DNA of 64,000 bases, from NCBI RefSeq assembly GCF_013337115.1, contig NZ_SGWE01000004.1, positions 2,859,501 through 2,923,500 on the forward strand, written 5' to 3'. How positions within the stretch are numbered: position 1 is the first letter of the stretch; each line of letters starts with the position of its first letter. Under the pieces are notes generated by a model. The model saw only the letters and a list, made by a program, of their open reading frames with translations. It made no database searches and was not told the DNA's origin. The stretch comes from Deinococcus sp. JMULE3 (lineage in GTDB: Bacteria; Deinococcota; Deinococci; Deinococcales; Deinococcaceae). Positions 10,963 to 26,193 of this stretch are shown here, one piece after another. The position numbers and the translations under genes were made by a program.

Positions 10963-10997
10963 GCTGCGGGAGGATCACCTCACCGCCCAGGAGCCCT

Positions 10998-11354
10998 ATG
11001 AACATCATCTACTGGATCATCACCGCCCTGACCGCCCTCGCCTTCCTCGCCGCCGGACTGATGAAACTCACCCAGCCCAGAGAAAAACTCACCCCCCAGA
11101 TGCCCTGGGTCAACGACTTCCCACAGGGCACCGTCCGCGCCATCGGCGCACTGGAAGTCCTGGGCGCCCTGGGCCTGATCCTCCCCCGCGTGACCGGCAT
11201 CCTCCCGGCCCTCTCGACCGCCGCCGCCGCCGGACTGATCCTCACCATGATCGGCGCCGCCACCGTCCACCTGCGCCGCAAGGAACCCGTCACGCCCGCC
11301 GCCGTCCTGGGCCTCCTGAGTGCCGCCGCCCTCTGGGGCACCCTCCAGGCCTGA
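10998..11354 (+). CDS. DoxX-family membrane protein
   Basis: 118 residues with four predicted membrane helices, short loops and the DoxX-type opening IIYWIITALTALAFLAAGLMKL with a Lys after helix 1. AGGAG precedes the ATG by 5 nt, so unlike its regulator this gene has a normal leader of about 60 nt. DoxX proteins are small inner-membrane proteins linked in other bacteria to oxidative-stress complexes; no specific role is readable. Expression is probably controlled by the divergent TetR. Confidence 0.8.
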   Translation: MNIIYWIITALTALAFLAAGLMKLTQPREKLTPQMPWVNDFPQGTVRAIGALEVLGALGLILPRVTGILPALSTAAAAGLILTMIGAATVHLRRKEPVTPAAVLGLLSAAALWGTLQA

Positions 11355-11398
11355 CCCGACCCCGCACCCGGCAGGTGACGCCACCCGCGTCCATCCGC

Positions 11399-11501
11399 TA
11401 CACTTCCAGACATGATCCGCTCTGCGCTTACCACCCGGGGACGCCTCGACTGACTCAGGTCCGTTCGAGCGTCCCCGGCTGGCTGCCGGGGCGTTTTTTT
11501 T
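11399..11501 (+). promoter_or_regulatory. Probable leader-peptide transcription attenuator of leuS
   Basis: The order is: -35-like GTGACG (11375), -10 TACACT (11399), a 13-codon leaderless ORF (11412-11453), hairpin 1 with CCGGGGACGC plus TCGA (11435-11449) pairing with TCGAGCGTCCCCGG (11465-11478), then an intrinsic terminator CCCCGGC/GCCGGGG with T8 (11473-11501). The 3' arm of hairpin 1 overlaps the 5' arm of the terminator by six bases, so the two exclude each other. A ribosome reaching the ORF stop covers the 5' arm of hairpin 1 and frees the terminator; stalling at codon 6 (Leu) allows antitermination. Confidence 0.7.
11412..11453 (+). CDS. leuS leader peptide (13 residues)
   Basis: ATG 11412 lies 7 nt after the TACACT -10 box, so translation would begin at the 5' end of the mRNA. 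The peptide is MIRSALTTRGRLD with two Leu codons: CTT at codon 6, which is uncommon in this GC-rich DNA, and CTC at codon 12. The last five codons encode the 5' arm of the antiterminator hairpin. Too short for homology; the call rests on position and on the overlap with the RNA structures. Confidence 0.6.
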   Translation: MIRSALTTRGRLD

Positions 11502-11582
11502 GATGGTGGATGGTCGATAGACCGGCCTCAGCACCCGCCAGAGCAGCCGCTTCCGTCAACCATCAACTTTCACCCATCACCC
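11501..11582. repeat. Degenerate GATGGT-unit inverted repeat pair
   Basis: TGATGGTGGATGGTCGAT (11501-11518) and, on the minus strand, TGATGGGTGAAAGTTGATGG from about 11557-11578 are imperfect partners between the attenuator and leuS. A similar unit (TTGATGGTCGAGAGGTGATGG) lies at 1129-1149. Confidence 0.4.
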
Positions 11583-11598
11583 TTCCGAAGGAGTCCAG

Positions 11599-14067
<2,469 letters not shown>

Positions 14068-14109
14068 ACTCCGGCCTGCTGAGGCGTTCCTGAAGGAGCA
14101 CCGGACACG

Positions 14110-14144
14110 CGCGGCCCCTGCGAAGGTGTGGGGGCCGCGTTTTC
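14110..14144 (+). terminator. Intrinsic terminator of leuS
   Basis: CGCGGCCCC and GGGGCCGCG form a perfect 9-bp stem with a 12-nt loop, followed by TTTT. Confidence 0.8.
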
Positions 14145-14236
14145 CGGTCGCCGGACGGGCGACGGGCGCCGGGTCGCGGTGGGCCGTTCGGGGGACGCGT
14201 CGCCTGAATGGCGTCCCGGTGTGCGACTCTGTGGGG

Positions 14237-15478
14237 GTGACGCGCAGGCCCAAGCAGAAAATCCGATTCAAGAACGACCGACCCCCTGAGCGATCCGCCT
14301 CCGATCGCCCGGCGGCTCCGACCGGGAGCCGTGCGGAGGCGCGGCCCGCCGTGAACTACTTCGAGGTGCGCCCCGCGAACCTCCCGCCCCGGCTGGACTC
14401 CCTGAAGGCCCTCACCAAGAGTGGCGTGCGCGGCTACCCGGACGTGGACGCCGCGCAGGCGCTGCTGGCGGGCGTGATGCGCAAGGACCGCGTGCGCGGC
14501 GACGTGCTCGACCTGAGTGCCATGGGTGGCCTGCTGGGCAGCCTGCCCGGCGTGACCCTGCGCGCCGTGGAGGGCAGCGCCGCCGCGCTGAGCGCCCTGG
14601 CGGCGGGTGGCCTGGACGCGCACGCGGCAGTGCCCGGCGAGTCCCTGCTGGAGCGCTGGCCGGACCGCGCCCGGACCGTGGCGCTGGTGCTGGCCGGGGA
14701 CCGCGGGAACGCCTACGCCGCCGCGCAGGTCGCCTGGGCACACGCCTGCACGCCGCCCGGCGGGACGCTGTACATCGCCGGGGACCGCGACAAGGGCTTC
14801 GACCGGTACGTGCGGCTGGCCGGGAACGCCTTCGGTGCCGGGGAGGTCGTGGCGCGTGACGGTGGGATGCGCGTGGCGAAACTCATCCGCCGTCCCGGTC
14901 CCACCCCGGCCCTCCCGGACCCCGAGGGCTTCGAGGCCTTCGGCGTGACGGTCGTGGGCCTGCCCGGTGTGTTCAGCGCCGCGAAACCCGACAAGGCCAC
15001 CGCGCTGATGCTGGGCGCGCTGGAACGCCTCGACCCGGACGGCCGCGCGCTGAGCGGCAAGGACGTGCTGGACCTGGGCTGCGGCACCGGCCTCATCGGC
15101 GCGTGGGCCGCGCGGCGCGGCGCGACCGTGACCCTGGTGGACGGCGATCTGCCCAGCGTCCGCAGCGCGCAGGCCACCCTGGCCGCCAGCGGCCTGACCG
15201 GCGCGGCCGTCCACTCGGACGTGGACGCCGCGCTGGACCCGGCGGCGACCTTCGACGTGATCCTCACGAACCCGCCCTTCCACGTGGGGCGCGGCGTGGT
15301 GCTGGACGTCGCGCGGGAATTCATCGCCGCCGCCGCGCGCCGCCTGCGGCCCGGTGGGACGCTGCACCTCGTCGCGAACGACTTCCTGCCCTACGAGGCG
15401 GACCTGCGCGCCCTGGGCGAGGTCCGCGAGACCCTGCGCGAGGCGGGCTTCAAGGTGCTGTCTGTCACGCGCGCCTGA
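14237..15478 (+). CDS. RsmC-like class I methyltransferase
   Basis: 413 residues from GTG 14237. The N-terminus is basic (RRPKQKIRFKNDRP). Two methyltransferase-like halves follow: a degenerate one (about residues 40-230) and an active C-terminal one with VLDLGCGTGLIGAWAA near residue 277 and the catalytic DVILTNPPFHVG near residue 344. The NPPF motif marks N6-adenine or N2-guanine methylation; the duplicated layout is that of 16S rRNA G1207 methyltransferase RsmC and its relatives. The start could also be upstream at 14126; GTG 14237 is preferred because the extra segment looks non-coding. Target not provable here. Confidence 0.8.
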   Translation: MTRRPKQKIRFKNDRPPERSASDRPAAPTGSRAEARPAVNYFEVRPANLPPRLDSLKALTKSGVRGYPDVDAAQALLAGVMRKDRVRGDVLDLSAMGGLLGSLPGVTLRAVEGSAAALSALAAGGLDAHAAVPGESLLERWPDRARTVALVLAGDRGNAYAAAQVAWAHACTPPGGTLYIAGDRDKGFDRYVRLAGNAFGAGEVVARDGGMRVAKLIRRPGPTPALPDPEGFEAFGVTVVGLPGVFSAAKPDKATALMLGALERLDPDGRALSGKDVLDLGCGTGLIGAWAARRGATVTLVDGDLPSVRSAQATLAASGLTGAAVHSDVDAALDPAATFDVILTNPPFHVGRGVVLDVAREFIAAAARRLRPGGTLHLVANDFLPYEADLRALGEVRETLREAGFKVLSVTRA

Positions 15479-15624
15479 CCCCAACTCGCGCCTGCCCTCC
15501 CCGACCGGGGGGCGGGAACCAGTGGGCGGCCAGCCTCGTATCTCACCTGTTGGCCCGGCGTTCCCCACCAGCTCCCCCCTCCCACGTCCTGATCCCGTCA
15601 CGATGCGGTCCTGGGCGCGTTTGC

Positions 15625-15630
15625 TAGACT
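15625..15630 (+). promoter_or_regulatory. -10 box TAGACT, rpoD promoter candidate
   Basis: TAGACT lies about 95 nt before the rpoD ATG. No convincing -35 element was seen. Confidence 0.4.
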
Positions 15631-15725
15631 GACGCGTTCAGGTGCCCGGCACCCGGCACACGGCCCGCCGCCCGGACACCACCCAACCCACCAGCATTCG
15701 CCCCGACCCCACCCCAGGAGGCCGC

Positions 15726-17402
<1,677 letters not shown>

Positions 17403-17415
17403 AGTTCAGGTCAGC

Positions 17416-17450
17416 GGGCGAGGGCTGCTTCCGGGCGGCCCTCGCCCCTT
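17416..17450 (+). terminator. Hairpin terminator after rpoD
   Basis: GGGCGAGGGC and GCCCTCGCCC form a perfect 10-bp stem with a 12-nt loop; the downstream tail CTTCACTT is only weakly T-rich. Confidence 0.6.
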
Positions 17451-17511
17451 CACTTGCTGAATGCCGGGGGAGCCGCGAGACTCGCCGACCCGGTCGGCAG
17501 GCGGCCACAGG

Positions 17512-17536
17512 AAAACCCGGACCACCGGGGTCCGGG
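17512..17536 (-). terminator. Terminator downstream of the sulfate-assimilation operon
   Basis: On the minus strand CCCGGACC and GGTCCGGG pair around a 5-nt loop and are followed by TTTT. It lies beyond repeat copy B, about 150 bp past the ABC ATPase stop. Confidence 0.65.
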
Positions 17537-17559
17537 CCTCTATGCGTGCTGCACCTCGT

Positions 17560-17691
17560 TCGGATTCCGTCTGTTTCGTTGACAACCCGGAACCACACCG
17601 GGTTGCCAACTCCACGCCCGGAACCCGTTTTTCTCCTCCTCGCGTCCGCTCGGGTTGAAAGGTTTTGCAAACCTTTCAACCGGAGTCCGTA
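17560..17691 (+). repeat. Dispersed two-hairpin repeat element, copy B (reference orientation)
   Basis: Begins CGGATTCCGTCTG, then hairpin 2 (CAACCCGG/CCGGGTTG, 17583-17605), linker CTCCACGCCCGGAACCCG, hairpin 1 (GGTTGAAAGGTTTTG with CAAACCTTTCAACC, about 17654-17682) and ends CGGAGTCCGTA directly against the stop codon of the minus-strand ABC ATPase gene (17692). Confidence 0.8.
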
Positions 17692-18444
17692 TTACTCGCC
17701 CAGCAGGCGTTTCAGGTCGTCCACGCTCGTCTGCGCGGCGGGCGCGTCCAGGGCCACCTGACCGCCGCGCAGGGCCACGACCCGCTGGCCCAGGTGCAGC
17801 GCTTCCTCCAGCTGGTGCGTGACGAACACGACGGTCACGCCGGTCTGCCGCCACAGGGTCAGCAGTTCGTCGGACAGGGCGGTGCGGGTCGCGTGGTCCA
17901 GGGCGCTGAAGGGCTCGTCGAGCAGCAGCAGGCCGGGGCGGGTGACCAGGGCGCGGGCCAGGGCGACGCGCTGGCGCTGCCCGCCGCTGAGTTCGTGTGG
18001 GCGGCGCGGGCCGTAGCCGTCCAGGCCCACCTGCCGCAGCGCGTCCTGCACGCGCACGTCGCGTTCGGCGCGGGGCACGCCGCGCAGGCCGAAGGCGACG
18101 TTCCCGGAGACGGTCAGCCAGGGGAACAGCGCGGCCTCCTGCTGCACCAGGGTCAGGCGGGGGTGCGGGCCGCGCACGACCTCGCCACCCAGGGTGATCT
18201 GGCCGCGCTGGGGTTTCAGGAACCCGGCCAGGAGGCTCAGCAGGGTGCTCTTGCCGCTGCCGGACGGGCCGACGACGCACAGGAACTCACCGGCCGGCAC
18301 GTCCAGGTTCAGGGGGCCGACGCCTGCCGCCTGCTGACCCCGGCGGCCCTGATAGTGGTACGTCACGCCGTCCAGGCTCAGGGGCGCGCCGCCACGTTCG
18401 GCGGCCAGGGGGGCGGGGGCGGCGCGGGTCATGGTGGTGGTCAT
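17692..18444 (-). CDS. ABC transporter ATP-binding protein (sulfonate/taurine/nitrate class)
   Basis: 250 residues: Walker [10 protein letters not shown] (near residue 59), Q-loop [10 protein letters not shown], signature [15 protein letters not shown] (near 147) and Walker [19 protein letters not shown] and the overall pattern match the SsuB/TauB/NrtD group that powers uptake of oxidised sulfur or nitrogen anions. It overlaps the permease gene by ATGA, and is the last gene of a sulfate-assimilation operon, so a sulfur substrate (sulfate, sulfonate) is inferred. No substrate-binding protein gene lies in the operon. Confidence 0.88.
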   Translation of the reverse strand: MTTTMTRAAPAPLAAERGGAPLSLDGVTYHYQGRRGQQAAGVGPLNLDVPAGEFLCVVGPSGSGKSTLLSLLAGFLKPQRGQITLGGEVVRGPHPRLTLVQQEAALFPWLTVSGNVAFGLRGVPRAERDVRVQDALRQVGLDGYGPRRPHELSGGQRQRVALARALVTRPGLLLLDEPFSALDHATRTALSDELLTLWRQTGVTVVFVTHQLEEALHLGQRVVALRGGQVALDAPAAQTSVDDLKRLLGE

Positions 18445-19277
18445 TGTGGCACCTCCAGGCCGTAGTCACGGCGGACGCGGCCCTCGGCGGCGCGCAGCAG
18501 CGAGTCGAACAGCCCGCCGATCACGCCGATGATGATGATCGTCGCGAGGACCAGCGCCACGTTCGCGGTGTTCCGCCCGATTTCCAGCTGCTCGCCCAGG
18601 CTGGCCGCCCCGGCGATCAGGAGTTCCCCGCCGACCAGGGCGCGCCACGAGAAGCTCCAGGCGGTGCGCAGCCCGGTCAGGATGCTGGGCACGCTGGCGG
18701 GCAGCAGCACCCGCAGCGTCAGGCCCAGCGAGCCCGCGCCCAGCGTGCGGCCCGCCACGCGCAGCGCCGGGGGGACGTTCAGCAGCGCGCCGGACACCGC
18801 CAGCGCCACCGGAATGAACCCTTCCAGGATGACCACGAACAGCACGGCGCGTTCGTTCAGGCCCAGGAACAGGATCGCGAACGGCACGAACGCGATGCTG
18901 GGCACGCTCTGGATGCCGGTCAGGTACGCGCCCAGCGTGGTCCGCAGGGGCCGCCACGCGCCCATCAGCAGGCCCACCACGACACCCAGCAGCACGGCGA
19001 TCACGTACCCGGTCAGGACGCGGCGCAGGCTCCCGCCGATGGCGGACAGCAGCTTGCCGTCCTGCGGGCCGGTGCCCCACAGGCCGTAGCTGATCTCGGT
19101 CCACACGGCTTTCGGGCCGGGGAACACGTACGGCGGGTACAGTTTGAGCACGTCGGTGACCAGCCACCACGCGCCCAGAATGACCAGCAGGCCCACGAGC
19201 TGCGTGACCAGCGTCTGCCAGCGGCTCGGGCCCCGCGCGGCGCGGGTGGGTTGAATGTCAGGGGAGAGGGTCGTCAC
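18441..19277 (-). CDS. ABC transporter permease (SsuC/TauC class)
   Basis: 278 residues from GTG 19277 with six membrane helices and the cytoplasmic EAA loop typical of BPD permeases ([20 protein letters not shown], near residue 180). It starts 1 bp after the sat stop and overlaps the ATPase start, so all three should be co-translated. The SsuC/TauC/CmpB likeness agrees with import of a sulfur oxyanion; the exact substrate is an inference from the operon. Confidence 0.88.
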   Translation of the reverse strand: MTTLSPDIQPTRAARGPSRWQTLVTQLVGLLVILGAWWLVTDVLKLYPPYVFPGPKAVWTEISYGLWGTGPQDGKLLSAIGGSLRRVLTGYVIAVLLGVVVGLLMGAWRPLRTTLGAYLTGIQSVPSIAFVPFAILFLGLNERAVLFVVILEGFIPVALAVSGALLNVPPALRVAGRTLGAGSLGLTLRVLLPASVPSILTGLRTAWSFSWRALVGGELLIAGAASLGEQLEIGRNTANVALVLATIIIIGVIGGLFDSLLRAAEGRVRRDYGLEVPQ

Positions 19278-19278
19278 G

Positions 19279-20445
<1,167 letters not shown>

Positions 20446-20545
20446 GGGTCGGACCTCTTGATGAAAAGACTCAACTATTCGGGGCAGGAAAAGCCGCTCA
20501 GGATTCAGGCGGCGGTGCAGGTGCTCGGGCGTCAACAGCGGCGCG

Positions 20546-21225
<680 letters not shown>

Positions 21226-21229
<4 letters not shown>

Positions 21230-21761
21230 ACGCCCAGTTTCTCCAGCAGCTGCCGCACGCCGTCCTCGACGCTGATGCGGTCGGTGCGCAGGTGCAGGTC
21301 GGGGTTCTCGGGCGCCTCGTAGGGGTCGCTGACCCCGGTGAAGTGCGGGATCTCTCCGGCGATGGCCTTCAGGTACAGGCCCTTCACGTCCCGCGCCGTC
21401 ACGACGTCCAGCGGGGCGTCCACGAAGACCTCCAGCGCGTTCGGGAGGCCGGACAGCACCTCGCGGCGCGTGTCGGCGTACGGGCTGATCGCGCTGACCA
21501 GGACCGTCACGCCGTGCTTGGCGAGCAGGCCCGCCACGAAGCCGATGCGGCGCACGTTCGTGTCCCGGTCGGCTTTCGAGAAGCCCAGGCCCTTGCTGAG
21601 GTTCTCGCGCACCGCGTCGCCGTCGAGCAGTTCTGCGGCCACGCCGCGCGCCAGAAGCTCTTCATACAGGGCGCTCGCCAGGGTGCTCTTCCCGGCGCCG
21701 CTCAGGCCGGTCAGCCACACCACGCGGCCCGTGCCGACGGCCTGCTGCTCGGCCACGGCGG

Positions 21762-21765
<4 letters not shown>
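21226..21765 (-). CDS. cysC: Adenylyl-sulfate kinase (APS kinase)
   Basis: 179 residues, a complete APS kinase: P-loop [11 protein letters not shown] near residue 24, [16 protein letters not shown] (substrate-binding region), [14 protein letters not shown] and the lid region [18 protein letters not shown]. Makes PAPS from APS. It starts at ATG 21765 inside the TGA of the sulfite reductase gene. With an iron-sulfur CysH that can use APS, PAPS synthesis is not strictly needed for sulfite formation, so CysC may serve dual-specific CysH or another use of PAPS. Confidence 0.95.
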
Positions 21766-23333
<1,568 letters not shown>

Positions 23334-23342
23334 GGTCGGTCC

Positions 23343-23795
23343 TTAGCGCTTGAGCAGCTGGTAGCGGAGACGGCGGTACTGGAAGTACATGACGCAGCCC
23401 ACGCAGATCTTCTGGGAGAGGTTCAGGGCGGCCAGCGCGATCACGGTCACGCCCAGTACCGCCCCGACGATGGGCAGACCCGCCAGTGTAAAGCTCGCGG
23501 AGGCCAGCAGGAAGCCGCCGCCCACGCCCTGCGCGAAGTGGTGCGCGCGGGGGTCCTCGTCCACGACCTCGGGCTTCAGGCCCAGGGCGGGTCCCAGCAG
23601 GCGGTACGCGGCGCGCATGGGGGAGAGGTCGGGCATGACGGCCCCGATCAGCATGGCCGCGCCCAGCACCAGCGTCAGCGCCGGGACGGTCAGGATCACG
23701 GCCAGCAGGGTCACGAACACCACCGTGACCTGATTGAACTTCAGCGCACTCAGGTCCGTGCGCGCGGGCTGACGGGTGGGGGCGGAGGCAATCAT
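23343..23795 (-). CDS. DUF4395 membrane protein, first gene of the sulfate operon
   Basis: 150 residues with about four membrane helices. An N-terminal [10 protein letters not shown] motif and a C-terminal [10 protein letters not shown] motif with a Cys-x2-Cys pair facing one membrane side match DUF4395. Members are often next to thioredoxin- or rhodanese-type sulfur genes, but no activity is known to me. Location at the head of the operon, 9 bp before the sulfite reductase gene, suggests a redox or transport role in sulfur metabolism. Confidence 0.75.
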   Translation of the reverse strand: MIASAPTRQPARTDLSALKFNQVTVVFVTLLAVILTVPALTLVLGAAMLIGAVMPDLSPMRAAYRLLGPALGLKPEVVDEDPRAHHFAQGVGGGFLLASASFTLAGLPIVGAVLGVTVIALAALNLSQKICVGCVMYFQYRRLRYQLLKR

Positions 23796-23802
23796 TGACA
23801 AA

Positions 23803-23816
23803 AAAGGTAAACCTTT
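23803..23816. promoter_or_regulatory. Perfect palindrome at the sulfate operon promoter
   Basis: AAAGGTAAACCTTT: 6-bp arms with a 2-nt spacer, 8 bp upstream of the DUF4395 start on the minus strand. A TTGACT -35-like element lies at 23837-23832 (minus). Position suits a repressor operator controlling the sulfur genes; the regulator is not in the window. Confidence 0.6.
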
Positions 23817-23901
23817 ATGGCGTACAAAACAAGTCAACTATCCAGACAGGTGCGCCACCCCCACCGGGCGCCCGTCCCTCACCCCACTCCGCGCCGCGCG
23901 T

Positions 23902-23907
23902 TACACT
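23902..23907 (+). promoter_or_regulatory. -10 box TACACT, leaderless phosphoribosyltransferase gene
   Basis: TACACT is followed by 7 nt and GTG 23915; this decides the start against a longer frame beginning at 23795. Confidence 0.6.
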
Positions 23908-23914
23908 GCGTCAA

Positions 23915-24445
23915 GTGGACACGTTCAAGGTTCAGATCGGTCGCGTGACCCGCGACCTGCCCATCGTGCCGGTCTCCCCGGACATCAAGGTCGCCCTGTT
24001 CAACATGCTCGGCGACACCGACGTCACCGAGGAAGCCGGACGCGAACTCGCCCTGAAGCTCCCCGCCGACATCGACGTGCTCGTCACGCCCGAGGTCAAG
24101 GCGCTGAGCCTCGCGCACGTCATCAGCCGGGAAAGCGGCAAGCCGTACATCGTCATCCGCAAGACCCAGAAGCCCTACATGGTCGACCCCGTCGCCCGCG
24201 AGGTCGTCAGCATCACCACCGGCAAGCCCCAGCTGCTGGTCCTCGACGGCTTCGACGTGCAGAAGATCAGGGGCCGCAAGGTCGCCATCGTGGACGACGT
24301 GGTCTCCAGCGGCGGCACCCTGCACTCCATCCGCCAGATCATCGAGGAAGTCGGCGGGGAAGTCGCGGCGGTCGTCGCCGTGTTCACCGAGGGGCAGGAA
24401 CGCCCCGAGGTCACGGCCCTGGGCCACCTGCCCCTCTTCAAATAA
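23915..24445 (+). CDS. Phosphoribosyltransferase, Apt/Xpt-like (first of a tandem pair)
   Basis: 176 residues with the type I PRTase fold. The PRPP-binding loop is [13 protein letters not shown] near residue 120 (two acidic residues present; SGGT in place of the usual TGGT). An upstream loop [19 protein letters not shown] resembles the adenine phosphoribosyltransferase flexible region. It probably attaches ribose phosphate to a purine or related base. Leaderless start at GTG 23915. A terminator separates it from the paralogue downstream. Confidence 0.8.
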   Translation: MDTFKVQIGRVTRDLPIVPVSPDIKVALFNMLGDTDVTEEAGRELALKLPADIDVLVTPEVKALSLAHVISRESGKPYIVIRKTQKPYMVDPVAREVVSITTGKPQLLVLDGFDVQKIRGRKVAIVDDVVSSGGTLHSIRQIIEEVGGEVAAVVAVFTEGQERPEVTALGHLPLFK

Positions 24446-24460
24446 CCGCTTCCCTCAAGG

Positions 24461-24484
24461 CCCCCTCTCACGCGGAGGGGGTTT
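24461..24484 (+). terminator. Intrinsic terminator between the two phosphoribosyltransferase genes
   Basis: CCCCCTC pairs with GGAGGGGG across a short loop, followed by TTT. Confidence 0.65.
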
Positions 24485-24540
24485 CCCTCTGGCGTCCGGT
24501 CCTGCCGACCTCAGCTGACGAACGTGCGTTAGCCTGAGCC

Positions 24541-25086
24541 ATGACCACAGCCCCGCAGGAACTGACCGTCACCATCGGCGACGTGAGCCGCACCCTCCCC
24601 ACCGTCCGCGCGGGCGGCATGGGCCGCGTGCCCCTGGTGGAATTCATCGGCGACAGCGAATTCACGAACGCCGCCGCGCAGGCCATGGTCGCCCTGATCC
24701 CAGGCGGCACCGAGGTCCTGCTGACCGTCGTCACGAACGCCCTGCCGCTGACGCACGAACTGAGCGACCGCTCGGGCCTGCCGTACGTGTGCGCCCGCAA
24801 GAAACGCCGCACGTACATGCAGCAGCCCCTCATTCAGGACGTGCCCAGCATGACCCTGGGCGTCGCCGAGACCCTCTGGCTGGACGGCCCGCACGCCGAA
24901 CGCCTGAAGGGCAAGCGCGTGACCATCGTGCAGGACGTCGTCGCCAGTGGCGGCACCGCCCAGGCCCTCGCCCGGCTGGTCGAGCGGGCGGGCGGCACCG
25001 TCAGCGGGTACCTCGCCGCGTTCCGCCAGGGCACGCCCCCCATGGAGGTCGCGGCCCTGCAGGACCTGCCCCGCACCCTGAGCTGA
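24541..25086 (+). CDS. Phosphoribosyltransferase paralogue with altered PRPP loop
   Basis: 181 residues, clearly related to the preceding gene in length and motif order ([13 protein letters not shown] opening, [16 protein letters not shown]). The PRPP loop reads [13 protein letters not shown]: the first of the two acidic residues that bind ribose hydroxyls is Gln. That change may reduce catalysis or convert the protein to a binding or regulatory role, as in PurR-like PRTase-fold proteins; this is inference. TAGCCT lies 5 nt before the ATG. A repeat element begins directly after its stop. Confidence 0.75.
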   Translation: MTTAPQELTVTIGDVSRTLPTVRAGGMGRVPLVEFIGDSEFTNAAAQAMVALIPGGTEVLLTVVTNALPLTHELSDRSGLPYVCARKKRRTYMQQPLIQDVPSMTLGVAETLWLDGPHAERLKGKRVTIVQDVVASGGTAQALARLVERAGGTVSGYLAAFRQGTPPMEVAALQDLPRTLS

Positions 25087-25242
25087 TACGGGCTTGAAGT
25101 GATTCCACGTCATTTGGAGTCACCCGGTGGCCCCCTCACCCTTCCCTCGCTTCGCGCCTCCCTCCCTCTCTGCTGCGCAGCACATGGGGAGAGGGGATCA
25201 AGAAAAGCGACCACGTCGAAGGGGAGTCACTGGAGTCCCGTA
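25087..25242. repeat. Second-type repeat element with TACGG terminal inverted repeats
   Basis: 156 bp from TACGGG (directly after the TGA of the phosphoribosyltransferase gene) to CCCGTA. The two ends match in about 14 of 20 positions when inverted (TACGGGCTTGAAGTGATTCC against TACGGGACTCCAGTGACTCC). The centre is pyrimidine-rich (CCCTCACCCTTCCCTCG) then GGGGAGAGGGG, a second inverted match. The TACGGGACTCC end resembles the TACGGACTCC end of copies A-B. No coding capacity. Confidence 0.6.
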
Positions 25243-25261
25243 TGACCCAGGGGCAAAGGGC

Positions 25262-25290
25262 GCGCCCCACCGGGCTGAGCGGCGGGGCGC
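25262..25290. terminator. Hairpin between convergent genes
   Basis: GCGCCCC and GGGGCGC with an inner CC/GG pair form a strong hairpin; no T tract. Possible bidirectional terminator. Confidence 0.4.
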
Positions 25291-25305
25291 ACGGCTCGGC
25301 GCGGA

Positions 25306-26193
25306 TTACTTCTTCAGGGCGGCCTGCACGATCTGTGGCAGGTGATCCTGCAGGCGCAGCATCGGCAGGTCGAAGGTGCTGCGGGCCGGTTCGTTCGGCG
25401 CGGTGTTGCCTTCCTTGAGCATCGCGTACTGGTCGCGGGTGATGGGGGGCTTGGGCAGCACCTGCATCAGCGGCACGGCGAGGTTCATCAGCGGGAGCGG
25501 CACGGGCACGATGGGTTTGCGTTTCCCGAGCGCCCCGAGTTCCAGGTTCAGCAGCTGCCGGAATGTGAATTCCTCCGGGCCGGTCAGGGCGAACGTGCCG
25601 TGCAGGCCGGTGCGGCTCCCGGCGGCGCGGGCGAAGGCCTGCGCGACATCCTGCACGCTGACCGGCCGGAACGGGAACGACCCGTCCCCGATCTGCGGCA
25701 CGACCGGCGCCGTGGACACCAGTTCCCGCAGGACCCGCCCGAAGAAGTCGTCCCCGACACCGAAGATCAGGCTGGGCTGGAAGATCGTCCAGTCCAGCCC
25801 GCTGGCCCGCACGAGCGCCTCGGCGCGGGCCTTGCTGCTGGAATACCGGCTGCCGCTGTCCTCGCGGGCGCCCAGGGCACTCATGTGCACGTACCGCGCG
25901 CCGCGCGGCGTGGCAGCCAGGACATTGCGGGTGCCCTCGACATGCACCCGCTCGAAGGTCTGATCCCCAGCTTCCGCGATGATGCCCACTAGGTGCACGA
26001 CGACTTCCGGGTCGGCCTGACCGGCGGCGCGCTGCACGCTGCCCGGATCGGTCACGTCCAGTTTCACGCCGCGCGCACCGCCCACCGCCTCGCCCCGGCG
26101 ACTCCCGGCCCAGACGTCATGACCGTCCTGCACGAGGTGTTTCACGACTGCCTTCCCGACGAAGCCACTTGCTCCGGTGACCAGTACTCTCAT
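25306..26193 (-). CDS. NAD(P)-binding atypical short-chain reductase (NDUFA9-like)
   Basis: 295 residues. N-terminal Rossmann motif [16 protein letters not shown] (GxxGxxG, residues 4-19), a Lys/Ser region [19 protein letters not shown] near residue 118-137 typical of NmrA/NDUFA9-like proteins, and no full YxxxK catalytic pair of classical SDRs. Such proteins act on quinone-related or electron-transfer functions in other organisms. It overlaps the CarH-like regulator gene by ATGA and has GGGAGG before its ATG, so it is co-expressed with the B12 photoreceptor-type regulator. Confidence 0.8.
   Translation of the reverse strand: MRVLVTGASGFVGKAVVKHLVQDGHDVWAGSRRGEAVGGARGVKLDVTDPGSVQRAAGQADPEVVVHLVGIIAEAGDQTFERVHVEGTRNVLAATPRGARYVHMSALGAREDSGSRYSSSKARAEALVRASGLDWTIFQPSLIFGVGDDFFGRVLRELVSTAPVVPQIGDGSFPFRPVSVQDVAQAFARAAGSRTGLHGTFALTGPEEFTFRQLLNLELGALGKRKPIVPVPLPLMNLAVPLMQVLPKPPITRDQYAMLKEGNTAPNEPARSTFDLPMLRLQDHLPQIVQAALKK

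Noticed and set aside
11399..11598. T-box riboswitch upstream of leuS
   Set aside because: No AGGGTGGNACCGCG-type T-box sequence and the leader is too short; the leader-peptide model fits better.
17512..17540. GC-rich hairpin considered as part of a tRNA or small RNA
   Set aside because: No cloverleaf arms or T-loop sequence; reads better as a minus-strand terminator with TTTT.
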